The notes under the pieces were generated by a model that worked only from the letters and a program-made list of their open reading frames with translations, was not told the origin of the DNA and did not search any database. This document shows positions 52,943 through 63,351 of a stretch of DNA of 64,000 nt, one piece after another. Both the position numbers and the translations under genes were made by a program. Source of the DNA: Gammaproteobacteria bacterium (GTDB lineage: Bacteria > Pseudomonadota > Gammaproteobacteria > S012-40); NCBI GenBank assembly GCA_027021445.1, contig JALUUH010000235.1, positions 1 through 64,000 on the forward strand. The letters are read 5' to 3'. Within the stretch, counting starts at the first letter, position 1, and every line of letters starts with the position of its first letter.

Positions 52943-54041
52943 TCAACTGTTTCTTTATCCGTTCTCTTCTCTGGGTTCTATCAAGCACTTTTCCCGCCAG
53001 TTGGCCGCAAGCCGCATCAATATCTTCGCCCCTGGTTCGGCGGGTAATCGTAGTCATGCCTGCGCGGTATAATTCATGGTAAAACACATCAATATCCGCT
53101 TGCGTAGATGTTTTATAGACGGAGTTTGGGTATGGGTTGAACGGAATAAGGTTTATTTTTGCAGGAATTCCTTGTAATAATTTTACCAGTTCCTTGGCAT
53201 GTTTTGCTTGGTCGTTAATGCCTCTCAGCATGACATATTCAAAGGTGATTTTTTTTCTGGCGGTGTCGTCCACATATCTTTTGCACGCGGCGAGCAAATC
53301 AGCAATGGGGTATTTTTTATTAACGGGCACGAGTTCGTTGCGTAGTTCGTCGGTGGTGGCGTGTAATGAAATGGCAAGACTAACATCACAGTCTTCGCGT
53401 AATTTGTCTAAGGCCGGGATAATGCCGGCAGTACTTAGAGTGACTCGACGTTTGGATAGGCCAAAAGCGTTGTCTTCCAGCATGAGTCTCAGCGCAGGAA
53501 GTACTTGATCGTAGTTCAATAAAGGCTCACCCATGCCCATGAATACTACATTGGTAATGATGCGATGTTGTTGATTTGCTTCGAATTGTCCGAGCAATTT
53601 GGCGGCAATCCATAGTTGCCCAATAATTTCTGAGGTTGTGAGGTTGCGATTAAAACCTTGCTTGGCGGTTGAGCAAAAGGAGCAGTTTAATATACAACCG
53701 ACTTGTGACGAAATACACAAGGTTCCACGGCCTGATTCAGGAATAAAAACAGTCTCGATACAGTTGCCATCATCAAGGCGTAACAACCATTTTCGTGTGC
53801 CGTCGTTGGAGTTTTGCTCAACCACCATTTCTGGGGCACGAATTTCAGCACGGGAACTCAGTAAAGTTCTTAAGCTCTTAGAGAAGTCCGTCATTGCAGC
53901 AAAATCGGATATACCGCGATGATATATCCACTTTAACAATTGGGTTGAGCGGAAAGGTTTTTCACCGTGATCGGCAAAAAACTGCTGCAAGCCATTAGGG
54001 TCAAAATTTAGCAAATTTTGTTTTGGCGCAATAACGGACAT
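52902..54041 (-). CDS. rlmN: Dual-specificity 23S rRNA/tRNA methyltransferase RlmN
   Basis: The 379-residue radical SAM methyltransferase has the cluster motif C-x3-C-x2-C ([13 protein letters not shown] near residue 112) and MGMGEPLLN near 170, plus the conserved Cys in the C-terminal region (CGQL). It makes m2A at 2503 of 23S rRNA and position 37 of tRNAs. Part of the ndk-rlmN-pilW block. Confidence 0.96.
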   Translation of the reverse strand: MSVIAPKQNLLNFDPNGLQQFFADHGEKPFRSTQLLKWIYHRGISDFAAMTDFSKSLRTLLSSRAEIRAPEMVVEQNSNDGTRKWLLRLDDGNCIETVFIPESGRGTLCISSQVGCILNCSFCSTAKQGFNRNLTTSEIIGQLWIAAKLLGQFEANQQHRIITNVVFMGMGEPLLNYDQVLPALRLMLEDNAFGLSKRRVTLSTAGIIPALDKLREDCDVSLAISLHATTDELRNELVPVNKKYPIADLLAACKRYVDDTARKKITFEYVMLRGINDQAKHAKELVKLLQGIPAKINLIPFNPYPNSVYKTSTQADIDVFYHELYRAGMTTITRRTRGEDIDAACGQLAGKVLDRTQRRERIKKQLNDANGEKKAGNSN

Positions 54042-54050
54042 AGCTAGCTT

Positions 54051-54476
54051 TTATCGCGCACAAATTTCAGCATTATCGAAGAAAAAAGCAATTTCTTGTG
54101 CCGCTGTTTCTGGAGCATCTGAGCCGTGAACCGCATTGGCGTCAATGCTGTCAGCAAAATCTGCTCGAATAGTACCGGGGGCTGCCTCTTTAGGGTTTGT
54201 GGCACCCATGACATCACGATTTTTCGCAATGGCATTATCGCCTTCCAAAATTTGAATCATCACTGGGCCAGAGGTCATGAACCCTACTAAGTCATCATAA
54301 AAAGGACGTTCTTTGTGAACCGCATAAAATTCGCCTGCTTGTTCTTTGGATAAATGAACCATTTTAGCAGCGACAATTTGCAGGCCTGCTTGTTCAAAAC
54401 GCGCATAAATTTCACCAATAACGTTTTTAGCGACGGCGTCAGGTTTGATAATAGAAATAGTACGTTCTACGGCCAT
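54051..54476 (-). CDS. ndk: Nucleoside diphosphate kinase
   Basis: The 141-residue enzyme has the phospho-histidine motif NAVHGSDA near residue 116 and the N-terminal [12 protein letters not shown]. It exchanges the gamma-phosphate among NTPs. It begins the downstream ndk-rlmN-pilW-rodZ set. Confidence 0.97.
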   Translation of the reverse strand: MAVERTISIIKPDAVAKNVIGEIYARFEQAGLQIVAAKMVHLSKEQAGEFYAVHKERPFYDDLVGFMTSGPVMIQILEGDNAIAKNRDVMGATNPKEAAPGTIRADFADSIDANAVHGSDAPETAAQEIAFFFDNAEICAR

Positions 54477-54507
54477 GAGTTACTCCATGTTGTGTGGTTT
54501 AGCTAGC

Positions 54508-54547
54508 ACCTAGATCTTGCAAGCACGATCACTTGCAGGATCTAGGT
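54508..54547. terminator. Long hairpin upstream of ndk
   Basis: ACCTAGATCTTGCAAG (54508-54523) pairs with 54532-54547 with one mismatch and an eight-base loop. No T-run; it may be a terminator remnant or a repeat. Confidence 0.45.
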
Positions 54548-54734
54548 AGCAAAGATTACGAAAGGCGCGGATTTTAGCACTTCGTGCACTTTTCAGCCAA
54601 CTACTTGTTGGATTATATATTTCAGCGCTCATCAGGCGTGTTCTAAAGGAACTTTTGCTGTTGTCGTCATATTGATCAGTGGAATGCCGAAAGGAAGTAA
54701 TTTTGGAGTCAATTGGAGGACTTTGGGTAAAAAA

Positions 54735-56003
54735 ATGAATAATGGTGGGCGCTTAGCTTGCTTCGGTATTTTATTTGGACTTTTCGTCGCCGTGGAGGCG
54801 AGTCCTCTGTATTCGCGTATATATCAGGTGAGCTGTACTGCTTGTCATTCAGCAGCACCCGCGCTGAATGAGATGGGCCAAAGGTTTGCAGTGACCGGTG
54901 TGGCGCCGTTTAAGAAAAAATCAGACGATGTGAATACCAAGGATGATCGATTAGATCTGACTAAGGCGTTTCCGTTTTCTATTCGAGCCAGTGGATACGC
55001 GAAATTGCGGCGTGGCCGTGAAATTCTCGATTTTGCAACTGGTGAAACAGGGATGAGTCCTTTTTTTGATATGCATGCCCCGGAGAAAATTAAGTTGATG
55101 TCGGCGTCTAGCGTTTCCGATAAATTAGACTTTTTATTGGCCGGGACTTTTGCGCCGGCTATTAATGACGGCGCAATTCGCTTGAATGAAGGCTGGGTAC
55201 GTTATCGCTCGGGTGGTGTGTTGCCTGTCAATATTAAATTCGGTCAGTTTTCAATAACGGACGTAATGTTTAACTCAAAAACACGGCTTACCTTTCAATC
55301 TTATTTAGCCTATGAGCTGAGTCGTATTGGAGTAGACAGAGGGATTCGAATTGATGGTTATTTTGATGATTTGCCCATCAGCGTGGGAATGACGAATGGC
55401 AGTGAGCTTAATTCTAGTGCACCAGCTAACGCGGCAGGTATTTATCGAAATGATTATTTTTTAGATGATAATAGCGGTAAAAATTTTTATGCATATTTTC
55501 GGATGAAGTTTTCTTTGTTTGATCTGGGTTTGTTTTGGCTGAATGGTCAGCAGCAATCAGCATCAGGTGTTCTTGCGGATCAACGCGGAGTGACAGAAAG
55601 TGCACGCTCTGTCTTCGGGCTAGATTTTGCGATGCATGCAAATAACTCAGTGCGTTTTTATGGTCAAGCATTGATGAATCAGTGGGTGGATTTTATTGAT
55701 CCTGGAGACCGATATAGCTGGTATGCCGGATTTTTAGGTGCTGATTATTTCGCGAGTGATGAGCTTGCCTTTTCTCTCTTGTATAACTATGCGTTAGCGG
55801 GTGATTTTAAGGACTCTGGCACTATTTACGAAGGTTTGGGTTTAAATGCGATTACTTCGTCTGCTTCTTTTTACCTCTCGCGAAATGCGCGAGTAATTTT
55901 TGAAATTACCCTGGATTTACTGCCCATTGACGATGATTTGGATTTTGTTGGGCACGAAGATAAAGAAGACTATATTTCTTTAGGTTTCGATCTTTCCTTT
56001 TAA
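54735..56003 (+). CDS. Monoheme c-type cytochrome fused to an outer-membrane beta-barrel
   Basis: From ATG 54735 a signal peptide (MNNGGRLACFGILFGLFVAV) precedes a single heme c motif CTACH (about 17 residues after the likely cleavage site) and a C-terminal beta-barrel of about 350 residues with alternating strands, ending LGFDLSF. Heme plus porin in one chain is the Cyc2-type architecture used for electron transfer through the outer membrane, including iron oxidation in some bacteria; identity to Cyc2 by sequence is not proven. A TTG at 54723 has better ribosome-binding spacing. The next gene is another outer-membrane barrel, 58 bases on. Confidence 0.78.
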   Translation: MNNGGRLACFGILFGLFVAVEASPLYSRIYQVSCTACHSAAPALNEMGQRFAVTGVAPFKKKSDDVNTKDDRLDLTKAFPFSIRASGYAKLRRGREILDFATGETGMSPFFDMHAPEKIKLMSASSVSDKLDFLLAGTFAPAINDGAIRLNEGWVRYRSGGVLPVNIKFGQFSITDVMFNSKTRLTFQSYLAYELSRIGVDRGIRIDGYFDDLPISVGMTNGSELNSSAPANAAGIYRNDYFLDDNSGKNFYAYFRMKFSLFDLGLFWLNGQQQSASGVLADQRGVTESARSVFGLDFAMHANNSVRFYGQALMNQWVDFIDPGDRYSWYAGFLGADYFASDELAFSLLYNYALAGDFKDSGTIYEGLGLNAITSSASFYLSRNARVIFEITLDLLPIDDDLDFVGHEDKEDYISLGFDLSF

Positions 56004-56061
56004 ATCTCAATAGTTACGTTCCTGAAATTCAACTCATATAAGGTTTCTTCCGATATACATA

Positions 56062-57876
56062 ATGCGTAATTCCGTTGGTAATTTTGGAATATGGGTAGAT
56101 ATGGCTTGGAGGTTTAAAGCTAAAGTTAAGTTAATAACTTTGAAATGTTTGATTTCAATGGTTTTACTTTGCTGTGGCACAGCTTTTAGTGCAACGAGTG
56201 CAAATATTAAGTATCCAAAATTTCAAGCGGAAGAGGGCAAGGTGATCATTAGATTTACTGATCTCAAAGAAGCTCAGGAAATTTTTGCGGGATTGCTCGC
56301 GAATGAGCAGAAAGTAGTAATGCGTCAACAGGATATTATTGTACAGCTTAAGACCTTGAGTTTGGGCTTATACCTAAAAAGAAAAGTGGCTAATGCAGTC
56401 ATTAAACAGTTGCAAAAAGCGGGAATTGATGCGTATTTGCGTAAAACAGAGTCTGGCCCAGGTTTTTGGGTTCATGCGGGGGCCATGTACGAAGATGTAT
56501 ATTATTGGCATCGACATGATGAGCTTGCTCGCCTGGGGTTTTCGGACATTCGAACATCGCAGAAGCCGCATCGAATTACCGAGTATCTTATTGTGGCGCT
56601 GCCATTGACCTTAAGTGATCAATTAGTCCGTTCAAAGCGCCTGTTTAATGGCTATTTAAAAGGTGAGTTTAGCGGCTGGGGCCAGGAAAACGGGTTGAAT
56701 ACAGCGAGTTATTTTACGGCAACTCTTGGGCATTTATCGGCGTTAAGCGAGCGCACGAATTTGAGTTATGGTTTGCGTATGGATACTTTTGAGCAATCCG
56801 GCGAACTTGATGTTCAACAGACAAGGTTTGATTATACTCCGACGTTTGTCCAGCATATCCAGGATACAAACCGCTGGACGGCTGGCACCCAGTTAGTTTC
56901 TTGGGGGACAGGAAAGCATGATTCACTGAGTGATCGTTTGAGTGTTAAAGATTTAACCCGATACCGTTTAGATGAAAACATTCTTGCGCGCAGACGTTCA
57001 TCGCTAAATTTGCGTTGGGAGTTAATCGTCGCTAATTATCAGGCCGACCTGTTGTGGATGCCGCTATTTAGACCGGCGGTATTACCCGATGAAGCCAGTA
57101 TCTGGCATCCTCTGAGCCGTAGCGATGGCCGTATTATGGATATTGAAACACCTGAATCTCTCAAATATTTAGTGAAAAATGGGACGCGCGAGCAGGAGAA
57201 GAAGAAACTTCAGCATGGTGGCCTAGGCATTAAGTTTAGTCGAGAATTAACCTATGCATATCATGCGTTTACATTTCAGTATGCGCGAAGATCAAGTCCC
57301 TATTATCGGGTTAATCAGCAAATTATCGATGCTTTATCGGCGGGCAGTGATGCCCCAACAGCGTTAGTTGGAACTTCCGGGAGTACCTTAATACCTATGC
57401 ACCCCGGTAGCTGGGTTCTTAGTTTTGAAGAAGGTACGCGTTATTGGATGTTTGAAACGGCATTTGTGAGTGATGCTCCAATTACCAAGGTTGATTATAG
57501 TTATGCGACGGCGATTGCGCTTGAGTGGCTGATTCAAGCTAATTTTCAAACTAGTTTAGCAAGAACCGATTTAACTATTCAGTTTTCGGGTCGGCAATTA
57601 GGGAGTAATGAGGCTTTGCTTGATCGCAAGACACGTTTGCGTGTTTCGGGGGAGCTTGTTTCGCGCTCAATGAGCAACCGTTGGAAATACGGTGTAAATT
57701 ATATTGTGGGTCTTGATAAATACGAGTTTTTTCTTAATCCCTACGTGGGTTTTAATGGTAACAGGTATATTTCATTTGCGCTCAAAGGCTATGTGTTTGC
57801 GGGCGAAGAAAATTCTGAATTTGGCTATTTTCGTAATCGCTCGTTAGTGACCTTAAGTTGGAGTGCTTTTTTCTAA
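56062..57876 (+). CDS. Outer-membrane barrel with N-terminal ferredoxin-like modules
   Basis: The 604-residue product has a signal segment (residues 28-52; MVLLCCGTAFS), a periplasmic part of about 150 residues with two beta-alpha-beta-like modules (KVIIRFTDLKEAQEI and DIIVQLKTLSLGL...LYLKRKVANAVIKQLQ), and a large beta-barrel from about residue 190 to the end (SLVTLSWSAFF). No heme motif is visible. ATG 56101 is an alternative start. Together with the cytochrome-porin upstream it could form an electron-transfer or redox-active outer-membrane complex; this is inference. Confidence 0.65.
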   Translation: MRNSVGNFGIWVDMAWRFKAKVKLITLKCLISMVLLCCGTAFSATSANIKYPKFQAEEGKVIIRFTDLKEAQEIFAGLLANEQKVVMRQQDIIVQLKTLSLGLYLKRKVANAVIKQLQKAGIDAYLRKTESGPGFWVHAGAMYEDVYYWHRHDELARLGFSDIRTSQKPHRITEYLIVALPLTLSDQLVRSKRLFNGYLKGEFSGWGQENGLNTASYFTATLGHLSALSERTNLSYGLRMDTFEQSGELDVQQTRFDYTPTFVQHIQDTNRWTAGTQLVSWGTGKHDSLSDRLSVKDLTRYRLDENILARRRSSLNLRWELIVANYQADLLWMPLFRPAVLPDEASIWHPLSRSDGRIMDIETPESLKYLVKNGTREQEKKKLQHGGLGIKFSRELTYAYHAFTFQYARRSSPYYRVNQQIIDALSAGSDAPTALVGTSGSTLIPMHPGSWVLSFEEGTRYWMFETAFVSDAPITKVDYSYATAIALEWLIQANFQTSLARTDLTIQFSGRQLGSNEALLDRKTRLRVSGELVSRSMSNRWKYGVNYIVGLDKYEFFLNPYVGFNGNRYISFALKGYVFAGEENSEFGYFRNRSLVTLSWSAFF

Positions 57877-58156
57877 ATACGGGGTAATTCTGTACTTGTC
57901 TCTTTTTGGACGTAAATTTTCTCTATACGTATTCCCAAAGTATTGAAAATTCGAATTAATCGAGTTTGCAAAAGTGATAAAATTCCGGTTAAGTAGAGCG
58001 GTATAAGTTCTCCCTAATTATTTGCCCAATATGGTATATCTTGGCATTAAGCCTGGCTAGTTAATGACTGGCATTATCTTCTGTAAGTAAGTCATTGATA
58101 GTAATGTTTATTTTGCCGCAAAGGGAGGGTTGTTTTTTAACCAAAAAAGGACAAGA
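57877..58156. other. Intergenic, 280 bases
   Basis: No gene. AT-rich with no clear hairpin or dispersed-repeat copy. Likely promoter region for the beta-helix lipoprotein gene. Confidence 0.5.
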
Positions 58157-60763
58157 GTGTTGAAAAATTCTACAAAAGCGCGTATAATAACAAGATTAAA
58201 TCTGGCTAAGTTACCGTTATCTATGAAAACAAAAGCCCATTTCCTGATTGTTGCGTTTCTGGTTTCTCTTTTGTCTGCGTGTGGCGGTGGCGGGGATATT
58301 TTTGGCTTAAAAGACAAGACTGATTATACCGCACCAGTCATCGCTAAGATTGAACCCGCAGACCTCGTAAATACCAAAACCTTACCGCCGTCTACTACCC
58401 AAATTTCAGTCGAATTCAGTGAATCAATCAATGGAACTGAAGCACTTGCTTCTGGTGGATTGACCGTCGAACCGAAATTGCCGGGGTCATGGGTTTATGA
58501 TGATAGTGAGTATAAATTAAAATTTACTTTCGAAAAGACGGCGGGTGATTTACCAGTAGATACTACTTATAAAATAACGTTAAAGACGTCGATCCAAGAC
58601 CTTGAAGGGAATACGCTGGTTTCGCCGAAAACTATTGAGTTCTCTACACCACAAAGTTACCGCGTAAAAGGGATTATTAACAACCTTAAAGGATCGCTAA
58701 AATTAGTCGACCAGGACGGTGTTGAGCAAACCGTGACTGGCGACGGCTCCGCTGAGAGCATTGATTTTGAGTTTTCTACGTCATTGGTGCCGAAGAGCCC
58801 TTATAAGATTGAACTCATTCAGTTTGCGGATACCACCGGCTTTTGTGCGTCAAATAAACTTGAAGGTGTTGTTGCAGACAATGATCCTTTCATCACTATT
58901 TCTTGTAGCGATATTCAAGCCTCTAAAGCGGAAGCTGCAAATTGGAACTCTTATTACAGCACTGTTGAGAGCGGTAAAAATTGTTCTGAAACTGAAACAA
59001 CATTACATTGCGCACATGGTGGGGAGCTGCGTCAGTTTGAACTACCTGATTCCGTAAATAGCTGTGATGGCATATCGGTAACGGATAATCAAGGTGCTTT
59101 TAATTGGGTATGCTCAGAAGAAGCCGGACTCGTGACGGTATCGAGCACCGGTCTTGCTGATGGAAAAGGATTGACCGATTTGATTGATTTTCAACGTGTA
59201 AGCTGGAAGCTAATGCGGCTCATTATTATTGAAAATGGAAACACAACTTCCATAGGTGATGCGACTGCTGGCCTCTGGTGGAATAACCCAATTAAGGTCG
59301 CCGGGCTTGGTTCCACACTGGATGTAGCTGGAGCCATCTATATTATCAAGGAATCCACCGGATCGAATTATTTGATTAAGGCCGATGGCATCGCGTTAGT
59401 GACGGCCCCCGGAGTCACTCAGCGAGTGGGTTTTTTCACGAATAGGAATGCGATTGAAGTTGCTGGGGCGAGTTATACCTGGATCGAAGGAGTATATAAA
59501 AATGTTGGCCGCAATCAGAACGGTCTAGTGATTAGGAGTACTGACTTGTTTGCAAGGCTTAATGTCGTTAATAATTTTCAGATGACATATACCGCAGAAT
59601 CTCTGATATGGCTAAGTAATGCCTATGTGACAACGATTAAGAACACACGTGTCGAGGACAGTACAAAATATGGTATCAAGATCGACAATAATCCTGCTCT
59701 TAAAGCGGTCTATGATAATGCCACGGCATTATTTAATGTGAATGAAATATTTAATGTTGTCACTAATACGCATGTACTGGATGCTGACGAGGCGGGTTAT
59801 TTTATCAACGGTAACTTTAACAAATTCACTGATATTGTGGCCAGCTGGAATGATGGCGACGGGATTCGTATTACGGGCATTCATAATATTTTGTCGGATG
59901 TAGCGAGTTTTAATAATCTTGGGCATGGGCTGTCTTTGAACTCAGCGCAGAATAATATTTTATTAAATATTTATACTTCATCTAATGATAGTGCAGGAAT
60001 TGCATTTTTGAGCAAATCAATCGGCGGCGGGACGACCCAAGCTACTTACAATTTTATTTCTAATTTGACCAGTGTTAATAATTTCTTGCAAGGTGTTTAT
60101 TTTGATGCGGCCAGTGATTCTGATACCAATACCTTGAATAACATTGTTGCCGCTTATAATCCTGATAATTGCTTTGAAGAGTCTCCTTCTGGTCGTTGCA
60201 GTGATGTGACTCTGGTTTCCGCTGTTGATGCGCCCATCACTGAAACTTTTATTCATGATATTAGCGGTCAACAGTCTATTCAGCAAGAAGAGCGTCCAGC
60301 GCTTATCAGTCAAGCGTGGGGGGAGTATGAGGGTGGACTATCTATTAAACGCAAAGGTGCTTGCTCCTATACTCCAATAAGCTCAGGTATATGTACTCTA
60401 ATGGACTGGCGTGTACCTTCCATGAGTGCCAGTGTGTTACATAGCAAAAACGCAATACCAGCGGACATGGCTGTGCATACACGCCTCAGTGGCACCGAGA
60501 CGAATAACTCAGAGACGACTGATAATGGCGAAGCTTACATGCCTGCCCCTTATCTGGAAAACGCAGTAGAAATTGTTTCAGATAACGTCGGGAATGATAA
60601 TGGGCTTTGCGAAAACTTTGAAGTATGTTTGTATACGCCGAATTTAGGTGCGTATCAAGGCGATGGTGAGCTTGTTGAAGTGCCAGGGTTTACGCCGCCT
60701 GTTGATAACGACAATATTATCTTATTACAACGTGCTGATAATGGGGTGGTTGTGACTCCGTAA
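58157..60763 (+). CDS. Right-handed beta-helix lipoprotein with Ig-like domain
   Basis: GTG 58157 has AAAGGA six bases upstream; ATG 58223 gives a shorter typical signal. Either way the protein has a lipoprotein signal (LLSAC, followed by Gly-rich GGGGD), then an SbsA-like Ig domain (about residues 45-140: VIAKIEPADLVNTKTLPPSTTQ), and a long parallel beta-helix (about 300-640) of repeated V-x-N-x-x-D/N turns such as NVVTNTHVLDADEAGYF. The C-terminal 200 residues are Cys-rich. Such helices often bind or cleave polysaccharide; no catalytic motif is seen. It is outer-membrane anchored and may be surface-exposed. Confidence 0.7.
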   Translation: MLKNSTKARIITRLNLAKLPLSMKTKAHFLIVAFLVSLLSACGGGGDIFGLKDKTDYTAPVIAKIEPADLVNTKTLPPSTTQISVEFSESINGTEALASGGLTVEPKLPGSWVYDDSEYKLKFTFEKTAGDLPVDTTYKITLKTSIQDLEGNTLVSPKTIEFSTPQSYRVKGIINNLKGSLKLVDQDGVEQTVTGDGSAESIDFEFSTSLVPKSPYKIELIQFADTTGFCASNKLEGVVADNDPFITISCSDIQASKAEAANWNSYYSTVESGKNCSETETTLHCAHGGELRQFELPDSVNSCDGISVTDNQGAFNWVCSEEAGLVTVSSTGLADGKGLTDLIDFQRVSWKLMRLIIIENGNTTSIGDATAGLWWNNPIKVAGLGSTLDVAGAIYIIKESTGSNYLIKADGIALVTAPGVTQRVGFFTNRNAIEVAGASYTWIEGVYKNVGRNQNGLVIRSTDLFARLNVVNNFQMTYTAESLIWLSNAYVTTIKNTRVEDSTKYGIKIDNNPALKAVYDNATALFNVNEIFNVVTNTHVLDADEAGYFINGNFNKFTDIVASWNDGDGIRITGIHNILSDVASFNNLGHGLSLNSAQNNILLNIYTSSNDSAGIAFLSKSIGGGTTQATYNFISNLTSVNNFLQGVYFDAASDSDTNTLNNIVAAYNPDNCFEESPSGRCSDVTLVSAVDAPITETFIHDISGQQSIQQEERPALISQAWGEYEGGLSIKRKGACSYTPISSGICTLMDWRVPSMSASVLHSKNAIPADMAVHTRLSGTETNNSETTDNGEAYMPAPYLENAVEIVSDNVGNDNGLCENFEVCLYTPNLGAYQGDGELVEVPGFTPPVDNDNIILLQRADNGVVVTP

Positions 60764-60788
60764 CACACTTGTTGTATCTTGCTTTATC

Positions 60789-60856
60789 CTAGGAGCCTGT
60801 CCGAGAATAGCGATCGGGGTAGAGCGTGCGTAACGTATCACACTGTTCTCAGGCAG
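60789..60856. repeat. CTAGGAG-family repeat with distant arms
   Basis: CTAGGAGCCTGTCCGAGAATAG (60789-60810) and CTGTTCTCAGGCAG (60843-60856) form the same hairpin family as 39746 and 50132, here with a spacer of about 32 bases, just after the beta-helix lipoprotein gene and before iscX. Confidence 0.6.
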
Positions 60857-60859
60857 TTG

Positions 60860-61063
60860 CTACTGGTCTCTTTCCTCTATCCAAGCCATTTGAATGGCTT
60901 CAAGGATTTTTTCGCCTGATCGTTGTGGATCGTCATCAAACCCTTCTAGTTCACAAACCCATGTATGTAGGTCTGTAAAGCGAATAAGTTGTGGGTCGAT
61001 GTCGGGATGTTTTTCATCCAGTGCAATGGCGATGTCTAAGCTGTCTGTCCATTTGATTTTCAT
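60860..61063 (-). CDS. iscX: Iron-sulfur cluster assembly protein IscX
   Basis: The 67-residue acidic protein matches IscX (YfhJ): KWTDSLDIAIALDEKHPD at the N-terminus and LHTWVCELEGFDDDP near residue 32. It binds IscS and iron and modulates cluster assembly. It ends the isc operon, 31 bases after fdx. Confidence 0.96.
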   Translation of the reverse strand: MKIKWTDSLDIAIALDEKHPDIDPQLIRFTDLHTWVCELEGFDDDPQRSGEKILEAIQMAWIEERDQ

Positions 61064-61094
61064 CTGTATTTTCCTGGCTTATATAGTCTTTGGG

Positions 61095-61430
61095 TTATTT
61101 CTCTGAAACCATGTTGATCGTATACTTAGGGATTTCAACAACTAAATCTGTTTCGTCGACCAGAGCTTGGCAGCTTAAGCGCGAATCAGGTTCTAGTCCC
61201 CAGGCCTTGTCTAATAAGTCATCTTCTTCTTCGGTGGCATCTTTAAGAGAATCTAAGCCTTCCCGTATATAAACGTGACACGTAGTACAGGCACATGATT
61301 TTTCACAAGCGTGTTCAATGTTAACACCGGCTTCTAGCAAAGCATCGCAAATGCTTTCACCTTTGGTGACTTCGGTTACTACACCTTCTGGGCATAATTC
61401 TTCGTGAGGTAAAATAATAATTTGTGGCAT
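61095..61430 (-). CDS. fdx: Ferredoxin of the ISC system, [2Fe-2S]
   Basis: The 111-residue adrenodoxin-type ferredoxin has the cluster-ligand pattern C-x5-C-x2-C (HACEKSCACTTCHVY) near residue 42 and a distal Cys in LSCQALV near 86. It supplies electrons for Fe-S cluster assembly by IscU/IscS. It follows hscA by 9 bases. Confidence 0.96.
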   Translation of the reverse strand: MPQIIILPHEELCPEGVVTEVTKGESICDALLEAGVNIEHACEKSCACTTCHVYIREGLDSLKDATEEEDDLLDKAWGLEPDSRLSCQALVDETDLVVEIPKYTINMVSEK

Positions 61431-61439
61431 TAATGGACC

Positions 61440-63317
61440 TTAAATATTTATATCATTGACATTGTGGCCGGTGAGCGCTTGCTGAATATTCTTATTCATG
61501 CGGCGTTCGACGTAAAAACTAGCAACTTGTTCGACATTTTTGATTGCTTTTTTTATTATTGCGGAGTCGCTGTCTTCCATGCAAGCGCGTAATTGATCAA
61601 CGGCAGCATCAATTTTAGTTCTTTCTTCAGCATTTAGATGGGTGTCTGCATCTTCCAATAGCGCAGCTTCAATGGCTTCGAGTTCTCGTTTTGCGGCGAC
61701 TTGTTGTTCGCGGAGTTTTCTCATGCCTAGGTCTTCGGCGGCGTGTTTTATCGAAGAGCGTAACATGTTTTCAATTTCATCAGATTCTAAGCCATAAGAT
61801 GGTTTGACCGTAATCTGGCTCTCTACTCCGCTGATAGTTTCTCTAGCAGAAACATTTAATAATCCGTCTGCATCGATCTGAAATGTAACCCGTATTTTAG
61901 CAGCACCTGCAACCATAGGCGGTATCCCGTGTAGTTCGAAGCGAGCTAATGATCTGCAATCATCAACAAGTTCGCGTTCACCTTGTACTACATGTATCGC
62001 TAATGCAGTTTGACCCTCTTTAAATGTTGTGAATTCTTGTGCGCGAGCAACGGGTAAAGTCGTGTTACGCGAAATTATTTTTTCAACCAGGCCTCCCATT
62101 GTTTCTATGCCTAATGATAGTGGGTTGACGTCTAGTAGTAACATATCGGAATCAGGTTTATTGCCAGCTAAAATATCAGCTTGGATGGCGGCACCTAGCG
62201 CAACGACTTTATCGGGGTCAATATCAACATGTATCTGTTGTTCAAAAAAATCAGTTACGAGTTGGCGTACTAGTGGTATTCGAGTAGAACCACCCACCAT
62301 AACCACATTTTTTATTTCTGTTTTATTGATATTTGCGTCACGGATGGCCTGCCGACAGGGTGAAATCGTTTTTTTTACTAATGGCTCCACGATTTCATTA
62401 AACTTATTTCGAGTTAGGATTATTGTGCCTTTAAACGCCTGATCAATATCCAAATCGATTGCAACTTTGTTTTCCTGGGTTAGTTTTTCTTTTGCGTATT
62501 TGGCTTTATTGTATATATATCTTAGTGTGGATTTGTCTAGCTCAAATTGAATGTCTAATTTTTTTGTTATCCAGTTTGCGATAAGTAAGTCGAGATCGTC
62601 ACCGCCAAGCTGAGTGTCTCCAGCAGTAGCTAATACTTCAAAGACGCCTTTGTTAAGCTGTAGGATTGAGACATCAAAAGTACCACCGCCAAAATCATAT
62701 ACGACTATGGCACCTTCGGACTCTGCATCCAGACCATAAGCGATAGCAGCAGCAGTGGGTTCATTGAGCAGGCGAAAGACCTTTAGGTTGGCGAGCGTTG
62801 CGGCATCTTTAGTTGCTTGACGCTGGGCATCATCAAAATAAGCGGGAACGGTAATTACAACGCCCGATAGTTCATCACCCAAGGTTTTTTCAGCACGGTT
62901 TTTTAGGTTTTTTAATATTTCGCTGGCTACTTCAATAGGGCTTATTTCCCCTGCAACGGTGAGAATCTTAGCCGTGCCAGTTTCTGTATGGCTAAATTCA
63001 TTGGTATGGTTTTTATCGGTTTGTATGAGTTCTTTAGTGCTTCTTCCGATAATTCGCTTTGATGAAATAATCGTGTTCTTTGGATCTTCTATACTATGGC
63101 TTAGGGCTTTTTCACCCGTTTGAATTTCGCCATTACTGAGGTAGCGTACAACCGATGGTAATAACTCTTTTTTGCTTTCGTCAGCTAAGGTTTCCGCTTT
63201 TCCGTTTCTAACCGTAGCGACTAAGGAATTGGTTGTGCCTAAGTCAATTCCTGCAGCAAATCGGCGTTGATGGGGCGTGGTGGATTGTCCGGGTTCTGAA
63301 ATTTGTAATAATGCCAT
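61440..63317 (-). CDS. hscA: Hsp70-class chaperone HscA of the ISC system
   Basis: The 625-residue specialised Hsp70 has the ATPase start [15 protein letters not shown] near residue 22, [10 protein letters not shown]-like [13 protein letters not shown] near 195, and a substrate-binding domain. With HscB it drives cluster transfer from IscU. It is preceded by hscB. Confidence 0.97.
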   Translation of the reverse strand: MALLQISEPGQSTTPHQRRFAAGIDLGTTNSLVATVRNGKAETLADESKKELLPSVVRYLSNGEIQTGEKALSHSIEDPKNTIISSKRIIGRSTKELIQTDKNHTNEFSHTETGTAKILTVAGEISPIEVASEILKNLKNRAEKTLGDELSGVVITVPAYFDDAQRQATKDAATLANLKVFRLLNEPTAAAIAYGLDAESEGAIVVYDFGGGTFDVSILQLNKGVFEVLATAGDTQLGGDDLDLLIANWITKKLDIQFELDKSTLRYIYNKAKYAKEKLTQENKVAIDLDIDQAFKGTIILTRNKFNEIVEPLVKKTISPCRQAIRDANINKTEIKNVVMVGGSTRIPLVRQLVTDFFEQQIHVDIDPDKVVALGAAIQADILAGNKPDSDMLLLDVNPLSLGIETMGGLVEKIISRNTTLPVARAQEFTTFKEGQTALAIHVVQGERELVDDCRSLARFELHGIPPMVAGAAKIRVTFQIDADGLLNVSARETISGVESQITVKPSYGLESDEIENMLRSSIKHAAEDLGMRKLREQQVAAKRELEAIEAALLEDADTHLNAEERTKIDAAVDQLRACMEDSDSAIIKKAIKNVEQVASFYVERRMNKNIQQALTGHNVNDINI

Positions 63318-63351
63318 TAATCATTCACTTTATGTTCATAACGAAATAAAT

